The translations under genes and the position numbers were made by a program. A stretch of 6,731 bases of DNA from HGM12669 sp048527645 (lineage in GTDB: Bacteria; Bacillota; Clostridia; Oscillospirales; CAG-272). The stretch lies in assembly GCA_048527645.1 (NCBI GenBank), contig DBGFNI010000073.1:1-6731 (forward strand). The letters are read 5' to 3'. Within the stretch, counting starts at the first letter, position 1; each line of letters begins with the position of its first letter. Under the pieces are notes generated by a model. That model was not told the DNA's origin. It did not search any database and worked only from the letters and a program-made list of their open reading frames with translations. Positions 6,347 through 6,731 of this stretch are shown here, one piece after another.

Positions 6347-6731
6347 TCAAAGCTTAAATAGCGCTTCACGGATCACTTCACACACCGTCGGATGCGGGAA
6401 AACCAGTTTTTTCAGTTGTGCGGGAGGTAGTTCTGTATCAATCATCAGCGCCGCGCCGTAAATCATCTCAGAGGTATAGCTGCCGATCATATGCACGCCG
6501 AGCAGACGGTTGCGCTCAGTGTCCAGAACCAGCTTGCAAAAGCCCTTGCCGTTGTTGACCTCCGCCACATATCTGCCGGCGTAAATCATCGGGACCTTGA
6601 CCTCTTTCACGCGGTAACCTTTTTTTTCTGCCGCCTCTTTGGTATATCCGACGCACGCCACCTCGGGATCGGTGTAGATCACGGACGAAATGCTGTCATA
6701 CCGCATCGCATCCCGCACACCGCAGATGTTG
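6347..6731 (-). CDS. lpdA: Dihydrolipoyl dehydrogenase (E3), C-terminal part, cut by window edge
   Basis: The visible 127 residues are the C-terminal interface (dimerisation) domain of a class I pyridine nucleotide-disulfide oxidoreductase. The frame is still open at the right edge, so the FAD and NAD domains and the redox-active cysteine pair lie outside. Diagnostic features are VIYTDPEVACVGYTKEAA, which opens the dimerisation domain and matches the family's V-x-Y-T-x-P-E-x-A-x-V-G; LLGVHMIG in the central sheet; and FPHPTVCEVIREAL near the end, with the His-Pro...Glu catalytic dyad that completes the active site of the partner subunit. E3 reoxidises dihydrolipoamide on E2 and reduces NAD+. 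The gap of 43 bases to the E1 gene on the same strand indicates an operon. The lipoamide assignment rather than glutathione or mercuric reductase rests mainly on this context. The full gene should be about 450-470 codons, or more if an N-terminal lipoyl domain is fused. Confidence 0.88.
   Translation of the reverse strand, partial: NICGVRDAMRYDSISSVIYTDPEVACVGYTKEAAEKKGYRVKEVKVPMIYAGRYVAEVNNGKGFCKLVLDTERNRLLGVHMIGSYTSEMIYGAALMIDTELPPAQLKKLVFPHPTVCEVIREALFKL

Noticed and set aside
1..6731. CRISPR array, transposon, integrase, toxin-antitoxin or defence module
   Set aside because: I saw no regularly spaced direct repeats, transposase-like motifs, paired terminal repeats or small regulator-toxin pairs on either strand.

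Overview
The window looks like a piece of an anaerobic Firmicute chromosome, probably a clostridial gut bacterium of the Oscillospiraceae/Lachnospiraceae kind. This rests on purine-rich Shine-Dalgarno sites, a single-chain fused E1 alpha/beta 2-oxoacid dehydrogenase next to a lipoate ligase, and protein styles typical of that group. No rRNA, tRNA or marker gene fixes the taxonomy, so this is inference.

Left part (1-1640), visibly AT-richer: a monocistronic 12-TM MFS transporter on the + strand (122-1312) has its own extended -10 promoter just upstream. About 280 bases further on is a clear intrinsic terminator facing the same way (1591-1634). Between them a short minus-strand frame with a good ribosome binding site (1371-1556) may be a small gene or a remnant.

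Middle (about 1640-2800), a decayed intergenic zone: a + strand frame (1811-2494) reads like the C-terminal part of a family 2 glycosyltransferase without its catalytic N-terminus. A convergent minus-strand frame (2522-2719) reads like the C-terminal end of an unrecognised protein. Neither has a credible start.

Right part (2802-6731), GC-richer, all minus strand: an operon in the order lpd (dihydrolipoyl dehydrogenase, cut by the window edge), fused E1 alpha/beta 2-oxoacid dehydrogenase, and lplA (lipoate-protein ligase). Together these are the E3 and E1 parts of a 2-oxoacid dehydrogenase complex plus the enzyme that attaches lipoate to its E2. The E2 gene is not visible and probably lies beyond the right edge. 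A perfect 16-bp hairpin sits between the E1 gene and lplA, right before the lplA ribosome binding site.

I see no CRISPR array, transposase, integrase, toxin-antitoxin or defence genes. The window is mostly ordinary metabolism and transport, with an eroded spacer in the middle, and I do not find a convincing new system. The most interesting points are the intra-operon hairpin, the insertion inside the thiamine-diphosphate motif of the fused E1, and the two convergent gene remnants.
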